Notes: generated by a model not told the origin, from the sequence alone. Positions 1 to 11,143 are shown, counted from the first letter of the stretch. The stretch: DNA of 64,000 nt from Bradyrhizobium sp. OK095 (GCF_900109945.1 NZ_FOBX01000010.1:209596-273595), one strand, 5' to 3'. Translations and numbers: made by a program.

Positions 1-184
1 AGCGCGCCATGCCGAGCGTGTCGGCGATGTCCTCGGCCGTCATCGGCGCCTCGGCCAGATAAAGCAGCCCGTGGATCTGGCTGACCGAGCGATTGACGCC
101 CCACTGATCCCCCATGTCGCCCCAATGCAGGATGAAGCGCTCGACGGCGGCGGGCAGTTTCTTCTTTCCGGTTATTTCTGTCAT
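1..184 (-). CDS. GbsR/MarR-family transcriptional regulator, N-terminal part
   Basis: Only the first 61 codons are inside the window; the gene continues past the left edge. The reading begins MTEITGKKKLPAAVERF, then has an IHWGDM-like and GVNRSVSQIHGLLYLAE stretch followed by MTAEDIADTLGMAR, which is the winged-helix start of GbsR-like MarR regulators (known for repressing osmoprotectant or efflux genes). The ATG is at 184 and sits in the middle of a 22-bp perfect palindrome, so autorepression is likely. The gene is divergent from the hybrid kinase at 339. The assignment rests on the N-terminal third only, and the regulated target is unknown. Confidence 0.8.
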   Translation of the reverse strand, partial: MTEITGKKKLPAAVERFILHWGDMGDQWGVNRSVSQIHGLLYLAEAPMTAEDIADTLGMAR

Positions 185-194
185 GACAGAAATA
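173..194. promoter_or_regulatory. 22-bp perfect palindrome over the GbsR-like start codon
   Basis: Every base from 173 to 194 pairs with its mirror base: each half-site is TATTTCTGTCA, centred between 183 and 184. The centre covers the ATG of the minus-strand regulator. A partial further copy (CTGACAG) follows at about 196-202. Two-fold symmetry over a regulator's own start suggests an autoregulatory operator. That is inference from position and symmetry. Confidence 0.6.
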
Positions 195-338
195 TCTGAC
201 AGGCGCGATTGCGTGTCAAGTGCTTCGGCCCGGCTTGCCTTGCTGTATACCGTCGAGCTGTTTTGCCTAAGAATCCTTCAGGCGGCGGGAACCAAACGGA
301 CCTTCAAGCGTTTGCCCCGGTCGAGGCGGGGTGCCGGA

Positions 339-1859
339 ATGATTAAAAAGTCCAGTCAACAGAGAGACTTGTTCGAAAGCGAGCGCAGTTTCAGGCTGTT
401 GGTGGAAGGAGTCGCGGACTACGCGCTCTACATGCTCGACCCCACCGGGATCATCACGAGCTGGAACATCGGTGGCGAGCGCATCAAGGGCTACTCGCCG
501 GACGAAATCCTCGGCGAGCATTTCTCCCGCTTCTACACCGAGACCGACCGCGCCAACGGCAAGCCGGCCCGTGCGCTCGGCATCGCGCGCGACCAAGGCC
601 GCTACGAAGAGGAAGGCTGGCGCGTCCGCAAGGACGGCACGTTCTTTTGGGCCAGCGTCATCATCGACCCGATTTACGAGGACGGCGGGCTTGTTGGCTT
701 TGCAAAAATCACGCGCGACATCACCGAGCGGCGCAATGCGCAGCTCAAGCTCGAGGTGATGCAGACGCAGCTTGCCGAGTCGCAGAAATTCGATGCGCTT
801 GGCCAGCTGACCGGCGGCGTCGCACACGACTTCAACAACCTCCTGATGATCATCAGCGGCAGCCTTCACATCCTCAAGAAGGGCGACCCCAACGACGACA
901 AGTTTCAGCGCGCGGTCATGGCGATCGAGACCGCCACCAAGCGCGGTGCCGCGCTGACCAGTCAGCTCCTCACCTTCGCGCGGCGACAGAGCGTCAATCC
1001 ACAGGCAATCCATTTCGGCGACCGCATCGAAGCAATCCGCGAAGTCCTGCACGCCGGCGTCGGCAGCGCCGTTCGCCTCGCCTTTGACATCCAGCGCGAT
1101 GTCTGGCCGGTGAAGGCTGACGTCTCCGAGTTCGAGACCGGACTATTGAATCTCGTCATCAACGCCCGCGATGCCATGCCCGACGGCGGCACAGTAACGA
1201 TCGGCGCGCACAACATCGTCCTGGGCGATCCGCTCCACAGCGGCGAATTCGTCGCCATCACCGTCGCCGATACCGGACTTGGCATTCCCTCCGACGTCGT
1301 CGACAAGATCTTCGAGCCGTTCTTCACGACGAAGCCGGTTGGAAAAGGCACCGGCCTCGGCCTGTCGCAGGTGCACGGCTTCGCGCATCAGGCCGGCGGC
1401 ACGGTCAAGGTCGCCAGCGAGCTCGGCAACGGCACGACCTTCACCATCCTGCTGCCGCGCGAAACCGTGACCGCGCCGAGCCAGACGCCCGAGACGGCGC
1501 CGGTTCTCGGCAGCGGCACGGTGTTGCTGGTCGAAGACAATCCCGATGTCGCAATCGTCAGCATCGGTCTGCTTGAGCAGCTCGGCTACCGCGTGCGCCG
1601 GGTCGCCGACGCCGAGTCGGCGCTGCTCGAGCTCGAGAATAACGGTGTCGACTTCGTATTCTCCGACATCGTCATGCCCGGCAAGATGGACGGGTTAGGC
1701 CTCGCCCATTACCTCCGCCAGCTCCACCCCGGACTGCCGATCCTGCTCGCCAGCGGCTACAGCGACGCCGCCGCGGGCGTGCGCGGCGATTTCCCGATCC
1801 TGCGCAAGCCGTATGAGATCCACGAGCTGAGCGAGGCGATCTCGAAACTGCCGCGGTAA
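339..1859 (+). CDS. PAS-domain hybrid sensor histidine kinase with receiver domain
   Basis: This 506-residue protein has no membrane segment, so it is probably a cytosolic sensor. In order it has one PAS domain (about 14-132, ending ITRDITERR), a HisKA-type dimerisation helix with the H-box GGVAHDFNNLL (His163 is the likely autophosphorylation site), an ATPase domain (N-box NLVINARDAM near 271-280, G-box KGTGLGLS near 336-343) and a C-terminal receiver (acidic pair VED near 398-400, phospho-acceptor Asp443 in FSDIVMPG). The ATG at 339 is chosen because the PAS domain begins just after it; an in-frame extension to 114 would run into the divergent regulator. No partner regulator gene is adjacent. 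Signal and output are unknown. Confidence 0.9.
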   Translation: MIKKSSQQRDLFESERSFRLLVEGVADYALYMLDPTGIITSWNIGGERIKGYSPDEILGEHFSRFYTETDRANGKPARALGIARDQGRYEEEGWRVRKDGTFFWASVIIDPIYEDGGLVGFAKITRDITERRNAQLKLEVMQTQLAESQKFDALGQLTGGVAHDFNNLLMIISGSLHILKKGDPNDDKFQRAVMAIETATKRGAALTSQLLTFARRQSVNPQAIHFGDRIEAIREVLHAGVGSAVRLAFDIQRDVWPVKADVSEFETGLLNLVINARDAMPDGGTVTIGAHNIVLGDPLHSGEFVAITVADTGLGIPSDVVDKIFEPFFTTKPVGKGTGLGLSQVHGFAHQAGGTVKVASELGNGTTFTILLPRETVTAPSQTPETAPVLGSGTVLLVEDNPDVAIVSIGLLEQLGYRVRRVADAESALLELENNGVDFVFSDIVMPGKMDGLGLAHYLRQLHPGLPILLASGYSDAAAGVRGDFPILRKPYEIHELSEAISKLPR

Positions 1860-1877
1860 CTCTTAACCTCGCCGCAC

Positions 1878-2177
1878 CTACACCGTCGGCAACACCGAAA
1901 ACGCTTCCCCTGCCCTGCGCAGGTTCAGCTCATCCGCACTCGCCGTCTCGCTGGTCACGCTGTCGACGCGCGACGACGGCGGGCCGTGGCGACACAGGGC
2001 GACCATGTCGGCGACGTGCTTCGGCGTCCCGGCGAACAGCGCCTCGACGCTGCCATCGCGGCGGTTGCGAACCCAGCCTTCGAGGCCGCAGGTGACCGCT
2101 TGCGACTCCACCCAGGCCCGATAGCCGACGCCCTGCACGCGCCCGCGGATCATGACCTGGAGGATCGCGCGGCTCAT
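1878..2177 (-). CDS. acyP: acylphosphatase
   Basis: A 99-residue protein, the normal length for acylphosphatase, which hydrolyses the carboxyl-phosphate bond of acyl phosphates in the cytosol. The phosphate-binding loop with its catalytic arginine is visible as GRVQGVGYRAW, and the catalytic asparagine is in GWVRNRRDGSVEA. The start codon overlaps the stop of the upstream decarboxylase gene by four bases (ATGA, 2174-2177), so the two are very probably co-transcribed and translationally coupled. Confidence 0.93.
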   Translation of the reverse strand: MSRAILQVMIRGRVQGVGYRAWVESQAVTCGLEGWVRNRRDGSVEALFAGTPKHVADMVALCRHGPPSSRVDSVTSETASADELNLRRAGEAFSVLPTV

Positions 2178-3040
2178 TTTTTCAGTCCGAGAAAGTCGGC
2201 GCTGCGCGCCTTGACGTCAGTGTCGCGCATGACGCGGCTGGTCAGTTCCGCGGACGGCAATCCCTTGAGTGCTTTCGGCGCCGTTCCCTCGCGCAGCGCC
2301 TTCTGCGTCTCGTAGACGGCCTGCGTCGCGGCCGCGATCGGCGCGTGGCCCTGGAGCGCGATGCGCACGCGCTGGCTGGCGAGATAGTCGATCGCGTTCA
2401 ATTCGTCCGGCGCGCCGCCGAGCACGATCGGCAGATTCGTGGCGGCGACAATCGCCTCGAGCTCGGCGCGCGACTTGATGCCGGTGAAGAACAGTGCGTC
2501 GACGCCGGTTGCCTCATAGGCCCTGGCACGGCGGATGGTGTCGTCGAGCGACGTGATCGCGGCAGCTCCGGTGCGGCCCATGATGACCAGCGAGGGATCG
2601 CTACGGCCATCGAGCGCGGCCTTCATCTTGCCGACGCCTTCTTCCAGCGAGATCAGCTGCGGCTTCGCTTCGCCAAAGGCGGCGGGCAGAAGCGTGTCCT
2701 CGATGGTGAGGCCGGCGGCGCCCGCGGCCTCCAGCTCCTGCACCGTGCGACGCACGTTGAGCGCGTTGCCATAGCCGTGGTCGGCATCGACCAGCACCGG
2801 AAGTGCTGCCGCCCGCGACATCCGCCGCATCTGCTCGCAAAGCTCGGTGAGCGTGATCAGGGTGATATCGGGGTCGCCAAGCACCGCGAGCGAGGCGACC
2901 GAGCCGCCGAACATGCCGATGGGAAAGCCGAGGTCCTCGGCGATGCGGATCGAGATCGCGTCATAGACCGAGCCGGGATGGACGCAGGCTGAGCCCGACA
3001 GGATCGAACGCAGTTTGTCGCGGCGGGAACGAAAGGCCAT
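2174..3040 (-). CDS. isocitrate lyase/PEP mutase superfamily protein, oxaloacetate decarboxylase type
   Basis: A 288-residue TIM-barrel enzyme of the PEP mutase/isocitrate lyase superfamily. Metal-binding acids are seen in LVDADHGYGNALNV and GLTIEDT. The catalytic-loop cysteine of true isocitrate and methylisocitrate lyases (KKCGH) is replaced by FGEAKPQ, which argues against a lyase and for the oxaloacetate decarboxylase group (oxaloacetate to pyruvate plus CO2). The gene lies between acyP (4-base overlap) and the propionyl-CoA carboxylase alpha gene on the same strand, separated from the latter by a palindromic repeat. The exact substrate is inferred from family features only. Confidence 0.82.
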   Translation of the reverse strand: MAFRSRRDKLRSILSGSACVHPGSVYDAISIRIAEDLGFPIGMFGGSVASLAVLGDPDITLITLTELCEQMRRMSRAAALPVLVDADHGYGNALNVRRTVQELEAAGAAGLTIEDTLLPAAFGEAKPQLISLEEGVGKMKAALDGRSDPSLVIMGRTGAAAITSLDDTIRRARAYEATGVDALFFTGIKSRAELEAIVAATNLPIVLGGAPDELNAIDYLASQRVRIALQGHAPIAAATQAVYETQKALREGTAPKALKGLPSAELTSRVMRDTDVKARSADFLGLKK

Positions 3041-3080
3041 GGTGCTGTCTCAGCCAAGTTACGAAGGCCGCATCATACTC

Positions 3081-3169
3081 CGTCATTGCGAGCGAAGCGA
3101 AGCAATCCAGAAATGCGTCCACGGAGGCAGACTGGATTGCTTCGTCGCTAAGGGCTCCTCGCAATGACG
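3081..3169. repeat. palindromic dispersed repeat, family A
   Basis: The left arm starts CGTCATTGCGAGCGAAGCG and the right arm ends CTCGCAATGACG, with AAGCAATCCAG/CTGGATTGCTT inside. The result is a long imperfect inverted repeat of about 89 bp between two same-strand genes. A partial relative is at 38438. Short elements of this kind recur in Bradyrhizobium genomes; it can fold as RNA and may end or stabilise transcripts. Confidence 0.85.
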
Positions 3170-3203
3170 GTGGTTGTGGCCTCAGCGGAGGCCCACTCAC
3201 GTC

Positions 3204-5219
<2,016 letters not shown>

Positions 5220-5394
5220 GCTTTTCTTGAATCTCGACCTTGGGCGGGACCCTTCCCTGGCCGTTGAGACCTGCGGGGAACGGGCCGTACGGCTCCCGTG
5301 GTACATCAAAATGGGCCGGAGGCAACGGTCTAAATCCGGCCCCTCTGGCGTACCAGCGCAAGACCGAAACGGTCCGGCTGGCCCCTTCAGCGGC

Positions 5395-6465
5395 CTATGG
5401 CTTCATGGCCTTGGCAACGTCCCGGACGAGGCCGTGAATGAAGCCCAGTTTGGCGACCACCGCGGGCGACAGGATGAACGGATAGAGGTCGCGCATGCCC
5501 ATGGCACGGTTGACGCTGTTCATGGCGAAGGTGAAGGGCAGCCATGCGTTGACGATCGCTTCGATGCCTCTTGCCTCGTAGGGGTTGAAACGGATGCGCG
5601 CAGTCAACTCCCCGTCGTGGTCGACCTTGGGACGCACCTCCATGCCGAACTCGGAGGCCATTTCCAAGGTATCGACGATGTGGAGATAGTGCGCCCAGGT
5701 CTCGGCAAAGTCCTCCCAGGGGTGGGTCGTGGCGTAGGAGGAGACGTAGCTCTGCTGCCAGTCCGGCGGCGCACCTTCGGCGTAGTGGCGTTGCAGGGCC
5801 TCGCCGTAATCGACTGAATCGTCGCCGAATACAGCGCGGCATTCTTCCAGCTTGCCGCCGTCGCGGACCAGCACATCCCAAAAATAGTGTCCGACCTCGT
5901 GGCGGAAATGCCCGAGCAGCGTGCGATATGGCTCGCCCATCTCGAGCCTCCGCCGTTCGCGCTCAGTGCCGTCGGTTTCGGTGAGCGCGATCGTGATCAG
6001 ACCGTTGTCGTGACCGGTCAGAATCTTCTCCCCGCTGTTCGGGTCGTCGGCGAGGAAATTGAAGATCAGGCCATGCTCGGCGTTCTCCTGCCGGGTCTGG
6101 AGCGGCAGCTTCCAGCGGATCAGGGAATAGAACAGCCGGTGTTTCGCCACCTCCAGCTCGCGCCAGCCGGTGAGCTGAACGGGGTCGGAGAGGTCAGGCA
6201 CGATGCCGTTGTGGCGGCAGGCGCGGCAATAGCCGGTGGTATCGCTAGCATCGGTCAGCCAGTTACAGGCGTCGTACTCGGCATTGCGGCACAGCATGCG
6301 GCCCTTGCCCTTGTCGGCGAGCGTGGCCCAGCCCTCCCCGTCAGGCTCGATCGCCGACATCGTCTCCTTCTCGGGCAGGAAGGCGACCTGGTGGCCGCAG
6401 CGTTCGCAGGCGCGGTTCTCGAAATAGAGGACGTTGCCGCAGGACTGGCAGACAAAGAGCTTCAA
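5395..6465 (-). CDS. zinc-ribbon putative zinc metallopeptidase
   Basis: A 356-residue protein. Residues 1-30 form a zinc ribbon (CQSCG ... CERCG), a second cysteine set follows (CRNAEYDACNW ... CRACRH), and the catalytic zinc motif HEVGHYFW lies near residue 190, with further acidic and His residues in WEDFAETWAHYLH. This arrangement matches the family of putative zinc-binding metallopeptidases (PF15887 type), whose substrates are unknown. There is no signal peptide, so it is cytosolic. It is a single gene on the minus strand, divergent from the kinase at 6671. Confidence 0.85.
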   Translation of the reverse strand: MKLFVCQSCGNVLYFENRACERCGHQVAFLPEKETMSAIEPDGEGWATLADKGKGRMLCRNAEYDACNWLTDASDTTGYCRACRHNGIVPDLSDPVQLTGWRELEVAKHRLFYSLIRWKLPLQTRQENAEHGLIFNFLADDPNSGEKILTGHDNGLITIALTETDGTERERRRLEMGEPYRTLLGHFRHEVGHYFWDVLVRDGGKLEECRAVFGDDSVDYGEALQRHYAEGAPPDWQQSYVSSYATTHPWEDFAETWAHYLHIVDTLEMASEFGMEVRPKVDHDGELTARIRFNPYEARGIEAIVNAWLPFTFAMNSVNRAMGMRDLYPFILSPAVVAKLGFIHGLVRDVAKAMKP

Positions 6466-6670
6466 GATTTAGCCTCTTCGGAAACGGAGTTTTGTGAATA
6501 AGAGTTGTGGCGCCTCGCAGATACGCGCTCCGACGGCTCATCGTTCCAATGTTTGGAACAAATAGCCAGACCCGGCGTTCGTTCATACCCACCACAATGT
6601 GTTCAGTGGCGCATATTCCCCCCCGGACAATGGCCATCACGCTCCTTCTGTGTGAATATCGGTCCGGCAC

Positions 6671-9148
6671 GTGCGCTCACGCATCACAACGGCCGACACC
6701 TTGAACGATCCATTGCCCGAGACCATCGCCGCCGAACGGCTGCGCCAGCACCTCGAAGACATCGCGCGCGAGCGCGACAACGCCTATCGCGCGCTCCAGG
6801 AGCGCGAGGCCGAGCTCGCGCGCATCCAGCGCATCGGCAAGGTCGGCGGCCTCGAGGTCGATTTCCGCGAGGGTTTCAAGAATCGCCGATCGCCTGAATA
6901 TCTGATGCTCCACGGGCTGCCGCCTGAGGCCGCCGATGAATCGCATGAGGACTGGGTCACCCGCATCCATCCAGACGACCGCGACGCCACGGTGAAACAC
7001 TTCCTGGAGGCGCTTTCCGGGACCAGCGAGGATTACACCGCCGAATACCGCATCATCCGTCCGAGCGACGGCAAGACCCGCTGGATCCGCGTCGTCGCCA
7101 AGATCGAACGCGACGCGGACGGTCGCGCCATCCGCCTCGTCGGCGCCCATATCGACATCACCGGCCAGGCGCTGGCGCGCGAGACGCTGCGCGAGAGCGA
7201 GGAGCGTTTCCGGCTGATCGCCGACAGCGCGCCGGTGCCGATCTGGGTGACAAAGCTCGACCGCACGCGGTCATTCGCCAACCAGGCCTATGTCGACTTC
7301 GTCGGCCTGCCTTACGACCAGGCCATCGCCTTCGACTGGCGCAAGGTGCTGCATCCGGACGACCTGCCGCATGTCTTGCAGCAATCCGTCCAGGGCGAAG
7401 CGTCGCTCAAACCGTTCGTGCTGGAGGCGCGCTACAAGGATTCCTCCGGCGAATGGCGCTGGCTGCGTTCGGAATCGCAGCCGCGCTGGGACCCGACCGG
7501 CAAGCACATCGGCTTCATCGGCGTTGCCCACGACATCACCGCCGCAAAGCAGGCCGAGATCGAGCTCCGCCAGCTCAACGAGACGCTGGAAGAGCGTATC
7601 GTCGAGCGCACCGCCGAGCTCGAATCCAACGAAGCCCGGCTGCACGCCATCCTTGGGACGAGCAACCAGTATCAGGGCCTGGTCAATCTCAAGGGCGAAT
7701 TGCTGTACGCCAACAAGACCGCCCTCGACGGCCTCAAGGCGCGCTCCGAGGATGTGATCGGCAAGCTGTTGTGGGAAACGCCGTGGTTCACCGGCACCCA
7801 CGGCATGAGCGCAACCGTGCGCGAGGCTTTCGACACCGTCCTCCGGGGCGAAGCGGTGCGGATGGAGATGCGGCTGCGGCTGCCGATCGGCGAGCGCGAT
7901 TTCGAGTTCGGCATGCGCCCCGTGCTCGACCGTCACGGCAACATCACCGGCGCGGTGCCCGAGGCCGTCGACATCACCGAACGCCGCCGCGGCGAAGAGG
8001 CGCTGCGGCAATCGCAGAAGATGGAGGCGATCGGTCAGCTCACCGGCGGCGTCGCCCACGACTTCAACAACCTCCTGACCATCATCCGCTCGGCCACCGA
8101 CTTCCTGCGCCGTCGCGAGCTGCCGGAGGAGCGCCGCCGCCGCTATGTCGACGCCATCTCCGACACCGTCGAGCGCGCCTCGAAGCTGACCGCGCAGCTT
8201 CTGGCCTTCGCGCGCCGGCAGCCGCTGAAGCCGCAGATCTTCAACGTCGGCAGCCAGGTCGAGGCCGTCGCGCAACTGGTCCGGCCGCTGGTCGGCGGCC
8301 GCATCGAGATCGTCGTCGAGATCGACGATGCCGACTGTTTTACGGTCGCCGACATCGCGCAGTTCGAGACCGCGCTGATCAACCTTGCCATCAACGCCCG
8401 CGACGCCATGGATGGCGAAGGCCGCCTCACCATCGCCGTGCGCAAGGTCGAGGGCATTCCGAGCCTGCGCGCGCAATCGGCGCGCGGCGGCGACTATGTC
8501 GCGATCTCGGTGGCGGACACCGGCAGCGGCATTGCACCCGAACATATCGACGCCATTTTCGAGCCGTTCTTCACCACCAAGGAGGTCGGCAAAGGCACCG
8601 GCCTCGGCCTCAGCCAGGCATTCGGCTTCGCAAAGCAGTCCGAAGGCGACATTGCGGTGACGAGCACACAAGGCAAAGGCGCGACCTTCACGATCTACCT
8701 GCCGCAGGCGCAGAGCCCGGCCGCCGAGAAGGAAGCCGCAGCGCTGACCAGCGAGACCTCGACCACCGGGCGCGGCTATCGCGTGCTCGTGGTCGAGGAC
8801 AATGACGATGTCGGCCAGTTCTCGACAGAGCTTCTGGAAGACCTCGGCTATGTCGTCCGCCGCGTCGCCAACGCCAATGCCGCGCTCGCCATCCTCGGCG
8901 AGAACGAATTCGCGGTCGACCTGGTGTTCTCCGACGTCATCATGCCCGGCATGAACGGCGTCGAGCTTGCCGGCATCATCCGCGAGCGCTATCCGGGCCT
9001 GCCCGTCGTGCTCACCTCCGGCTACAGTAACGTGCTCGCCGAAAACGCCCATCGCGGGTTCGAGCTGATCCAGAAGCCGTATTCGGTGGAGTCGCTCTCG
9101 CGCATTTTGCGCAAGGCGATCACGGAGAAGCTGTCGGTGGCGCGGTGA
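6671..9148 (+). CDS. multi-PAS hybrid sensor histidine kinase with receiver domain
   Basis: An 825-residue cytosolic hybrid kinase read from a GTG at 6671. It has an N-terminal helix (about 20-50), three PAS domains (about 55-165 ending HIDITGQ, 175-290 ending AHDITAAK, 318-430 ending VDITERR), the H-box GGVAHDFNNLL, ATPase motifs INLAINARDAM and KGTGLGLSQ, and a C-terminal receiver with VVEDNDD and the phospho-acceptor aspartate in FSDVIMPG. It shares architecture and many identical motifs with the kinase at 339, so the two are probably paralogues. No response-regulator gene is adjacent. The start is not certain; ATG or TTG codons further in are possible. Confidence 0.88.
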   Translation: MRSRITTADTLNDPLPETIAAERLRQHLEDIARERDNAYRALQEREAELARIQRIGKVGGLEVDFREGFKNRRSPEYLMLHGLPPEAADESHEDWVTRIHPDDRDATVKHFLEALSGTSEDYTAEYRIIRPSDGKTRWIRVVAKIERDADGRAIRLVGAHIDITGQALARETLRESEERFRLIADSAPVPIWVTKLDRTRSFANQAYVDFVGLPYDQAIAFDWRKVLHPDDLPHVLQQSVQGEASLKPFVLEARYKDSSGEWRWLRSESQPRWDPTGKHIGFIGVAHDITAAKQAEIELRQLNETLEERIVERTAELESNEARLHAILGTSNQYQGLVNLKGELLYANKTALDGLKARSEDVIGKLLWETPWFTGTHGMSATVREAFDTVLRGEAVRMEMRLRLPIGERDFEFGMRPVLDRHGNITGAVPEAVDITERRRGEEALRQSQKMEAIGQLTGGVAHDFNNLLTIIRSATDFLRRRELPEERRRRYVDAISDTVERASKLTAQLLAFARRQPLKPQIFNVGSQVEAVAQLVRPLVGGRIEIVVEIDDADCFTVADIAQFETALINLAINARDAMDGEGRLTIAVRKVEGIPSLRAQSARGGDYVAISVADTGSGIAPEHIDAIFEPFFTTKEVGKGTGLGLSQAFGFAKQSEGDIAVTSTQGKGATFTIYLPQAQSPAAEKEAAALTSETSTTGRGYRVLVVEDNDDVGQFSTELLEDLGYVVRRVANANAALAILGENEFAVDLVFSDVIMPGMNGVELAGIIRERYPGLPVVLTSGYSNVLAENAHRGFELIQKPYSVESLSRILRKAITEKLSVAR

Positions 9149-9312
9149 CTCCGCTGTCGTCCCGGACAAGCGCAGCGAAGCTGCGCGCCGATCCGGGACC
9201 CATAACCACAGGATCGTGTTTGGCGAAGAGCGACGATCCGCGTGCCCCAAGATAGCTTCCGCGGTATGGCTCCCCGATCTGCGCTTACGCTTGTCCGGGA
9301 CGACAGCGGAGT
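9148..9312. repeat. long inverted repeat, family C
   Basis: The outer arms ACTCCGCTGTCGTCCCGGAC (from 9148) and GTCCGGGACGACAGCGGAGT (to 9312) are exact reverse complements. The interior holds GATCCGGGACCC and more paired segments. It begins at the kinase stop codon and fills the gap before the EamA gene. It is a typical rhizobial palindromic unit and may act as a transcript end. Confidence 0.85.
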
Positions 9313-9342
9313 GCGCGGTGACCAGATGAAAGCAACACACCC

Positions 9343-9783
9343 ATGAAATCCGCTCTCCTCTCCACCTGGCAAACCTGGGCGCTTCTCTCAGCCTGCTTTG
9401 CGGCGCTGACCGCGATCTTCGCCAAGGTCGGCATCGAGAACATCAATCCGGATCTGGCCACCTTTATCCGCACTATCGTCGTGCTGCTCGCCTTCTCGGT
9501 GCTGCTGTTCTTCACCGGGCAATTCGCTGTGCCATCTGCGGTCTCGTCGAAAACGTGGCTGTTCCTGGTGCTCTCAGGGCTTGCGACGGGCGCGTCGTGG
9601 CTGTGTTATTTCCGCGCGCTGAAGCTCGGTCCCGCCACGCTGGTGGCGCCGATCGACAAGCTCAGCGTCGTGCTGGTGGCTCTTTTCGCGTTCGCCTTCC
9701 TCGGCGAGCGACCGAGCGCGCAGGGCTGGGTAGGGATCGCCATGATCGGCGCCGGCGCGGTGCTGCTGGCCGTGAAGTTTTAA
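9343..9783 (+). CDS. EamA-family transporter, single half-unit
   Basis: 146 residues with about five hydrophobic segments forming one EamA repeat (residues 9-143, ending GWVGIAMIGAGAVLLAVKF). Full DMT transporters have two such repeats, so this is the half-size type that should work as a dimer. The substrate cannot be told from sequence. It leads a run of three transporter genes on the plus strand. Confidence 0.85.
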   Translation: MKSALLSTWQTWALLSACFAALTAIFAKVGIENINPDLATFIRTIVVLLAFSVLLFFTGQFAVPSAVSSKTWLFLVLSGLATGASWLCYFRALKLGPATLVAPIDKLSVVLVALFAFAFLGERPSAQGWVGIAMIGAGAVLLAVKF

Positions 9784-9804
9784 GGCGGAACAAAGCGGGC
9801 GTGA

Positions 9805-9848
9805 GATCGGTTTCTGCCGGGGCGCTTCCAATCCCCGATCGAGAAACC
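9805..9848 (+). promoter_or_regulatory. alternative inverted repeats over the ribosome-binding region of the MFS gene
   Basis: Two competing stems can be drawn: GATCGG (9805-9810) with CCGATC (9835-9840), and GGTTTCT (9809-9815) with AGAAACC (9842-9848), the latter ending one base before the ATG at 9850. GGGG (9819-9822) and CCCC (9833-9836) can close an inner helix. The second stem would bury the region just before the start codon. A translational switch is an inference; chance pairing in GC-rich DNA is possible. Confidence 0.4.
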
Positions 9849-9849
9849 A

Positions 9850-11118
9850 ATGTCGCGCGAAAACCCGGATCAGGCAAGGCAGGCAGGTCGCGCGCTGGAT
9901 TCGGCCAACTTTTTCCTCGCCGACGTCCGCGACGGGCTCGGCCCCTATCTCGCCGTCTACCTCCTCACCGAGCAGCACTGGGACGAGGCGCGGATCGGGC
10001 TCGTGATGTCGATTTCGACCATCGCCGGCATCGTGGCGCAGACGCCGGCGGGTGCACTCGTCGATGCGACGCGCGCGAAACGGCTGGTGATGGTTGTCGC
10101 CGCCATCATGGTGACATCAGCCTCGCTGTCGCTGCCCCTGTTTCCGAGCTTCGGGCCGGTCGCGATCTCGCAAGGCGTCGCGCAGGCCGCGGCCGTCGTC
10201 TTTCCGCCGGCGATCGCCGCCGTCTCACTCGGCATCTTCGGCCATGCCGCCTTCACCCGGCGGATCGGCCGCAACGAGACCTTTAATCACGCCGGCAACG
10301 CGGTTGCGGCCGCACTTGCTGGGCTCTCCGCCTATTGGTTCGGACCGAACGTCGTGTTCTATCTTCTCGCCATCATGGCCGTCGCAAGCCTCGTCAGCAC
10401 CCTCGCGATCCCCGAACGTGCCATCGATCACGATCTGGCCCGCGGGTTGGACGACGCCGATACACAGAGCGAACAGCCCTCAGGCCTCGCTGTACTGCTG
10501 ACCTGCCGCCCTCTGCTCATTTTCGCGATCTGCGCCCTGCTGTTTCACCTCTCCAATGCGGCGATGCTGCCGCTGGTCGGACAAAAACTCGCGCTCCAGG
10601 ACAAGAACATGGGCACCAGCCTGATGTCGGCCTGCATCGTCGCGGCGCAATTGGTGATGGTCCCGTTCGCGATGCTGGTCGGCGCGAAGGCCGACCGCTG
10701 GGGCCACAAGCGCTTCTTCCTCGCCGCATTGCTGATCCTGCCGATCCGCGCCGCGCTCTATACGCTCTCTGACAATCGGTTCTGGCTCGTCGGCGTGCAA
10801 CTTCTCGACGGCGTCGGCGCCGGCATCTTTGGTGCGATCTTCCCCGTCATCGTCGCCGACCTCATGCGCAACACCGGCCGCTTCAACGTCGCGCAAGGCG
10901 CCGTCATCACCGCCCAGAGCATCGGCGCGGCACTGTCGACGACACTCGCCGGCTTCGTTGTGGTCGGCGCGGGCTACAGCGCAGCGTTCATCACGCTTGG
11001 CGCTGTCGCAACGGTCGGCGCAATCGTCTGCCTCCTCGCTTTGCCCGAGACGCGGCATGCCGCCTTGCCGGGACAGGGGAAGACAGCGGCACCTGGTTCC
11101 GCTATCGCTGCCAAATGA
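9850..11118 (+). CDS. major facilitator superfamily transporter
   Basis: 422 residues with about twelve membrane segments. The start is MSRENPDQARQAGRALDSANFF, and the loop between helices 2 and 3 contains GALVDATRAKR, the usual MFS charged-loop region, repeated in the second half as GAKADRWGHKR. It is a probable inner-membrane proton-driven exporter; the substrate is unknown. It ends 25 bases before the ArsB-like gene, so the two are likely co-transcribed, and an inverted repeat overlaps its translation start. Confidence 0.88.
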   Translation: MSRENPDQARQAGRALDSANFFLADVRDGLGPYLAVYLLTEQHWDEARIGLVMSISTIAGIVAQTPAGALVDATRAKRLVMVVAAIMVTSASLSLPLFPSFGPVAISQGVAQAAAVVFPPAIAAVSLGIFGHAAFTRRIGRNETFNHAGNAVAAALAGLSAYWFGPNVVFYLLAIMAVASLVSTLAIPERAIDHDLARGLDDADTQSEQPSGLAVLLTCRPLLIFAICALLFHLSNAAMLPLVGQKLALQDKNMGTSLMSACIVAAQLVMVPFAMLVGAKADRWGHKRFFLAALLILPIRAALYTLSDNRFWLVGVQLLDGVGAGIFGAIFPVIVADLMRNTGRFNVAQGAVITAQSIGAALSTTLAGFVVVGAGYSAAFITLGAVATVGAIVCLLALPETRHAALPGQGKTAAPGSAIAAK

Positions 11119-11143
11119 ACTCATTCAATTTCAAGGGCTGAAC

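Noticed and set aside
2174..3040. Isocitrate or methylisocitrate lyase
   Set aside because: The catalytic KKCGH cysteine segment is missing, so the oxaloacetate decarboxylase branch fits better.
7271..9340. 689-codon open frame antisense to the multi-PAS kinase
   Set aside because: It mirrors a well-supported kinase gene; high GC at third positions keeps the opposite frame open. It has no recognisable domain.
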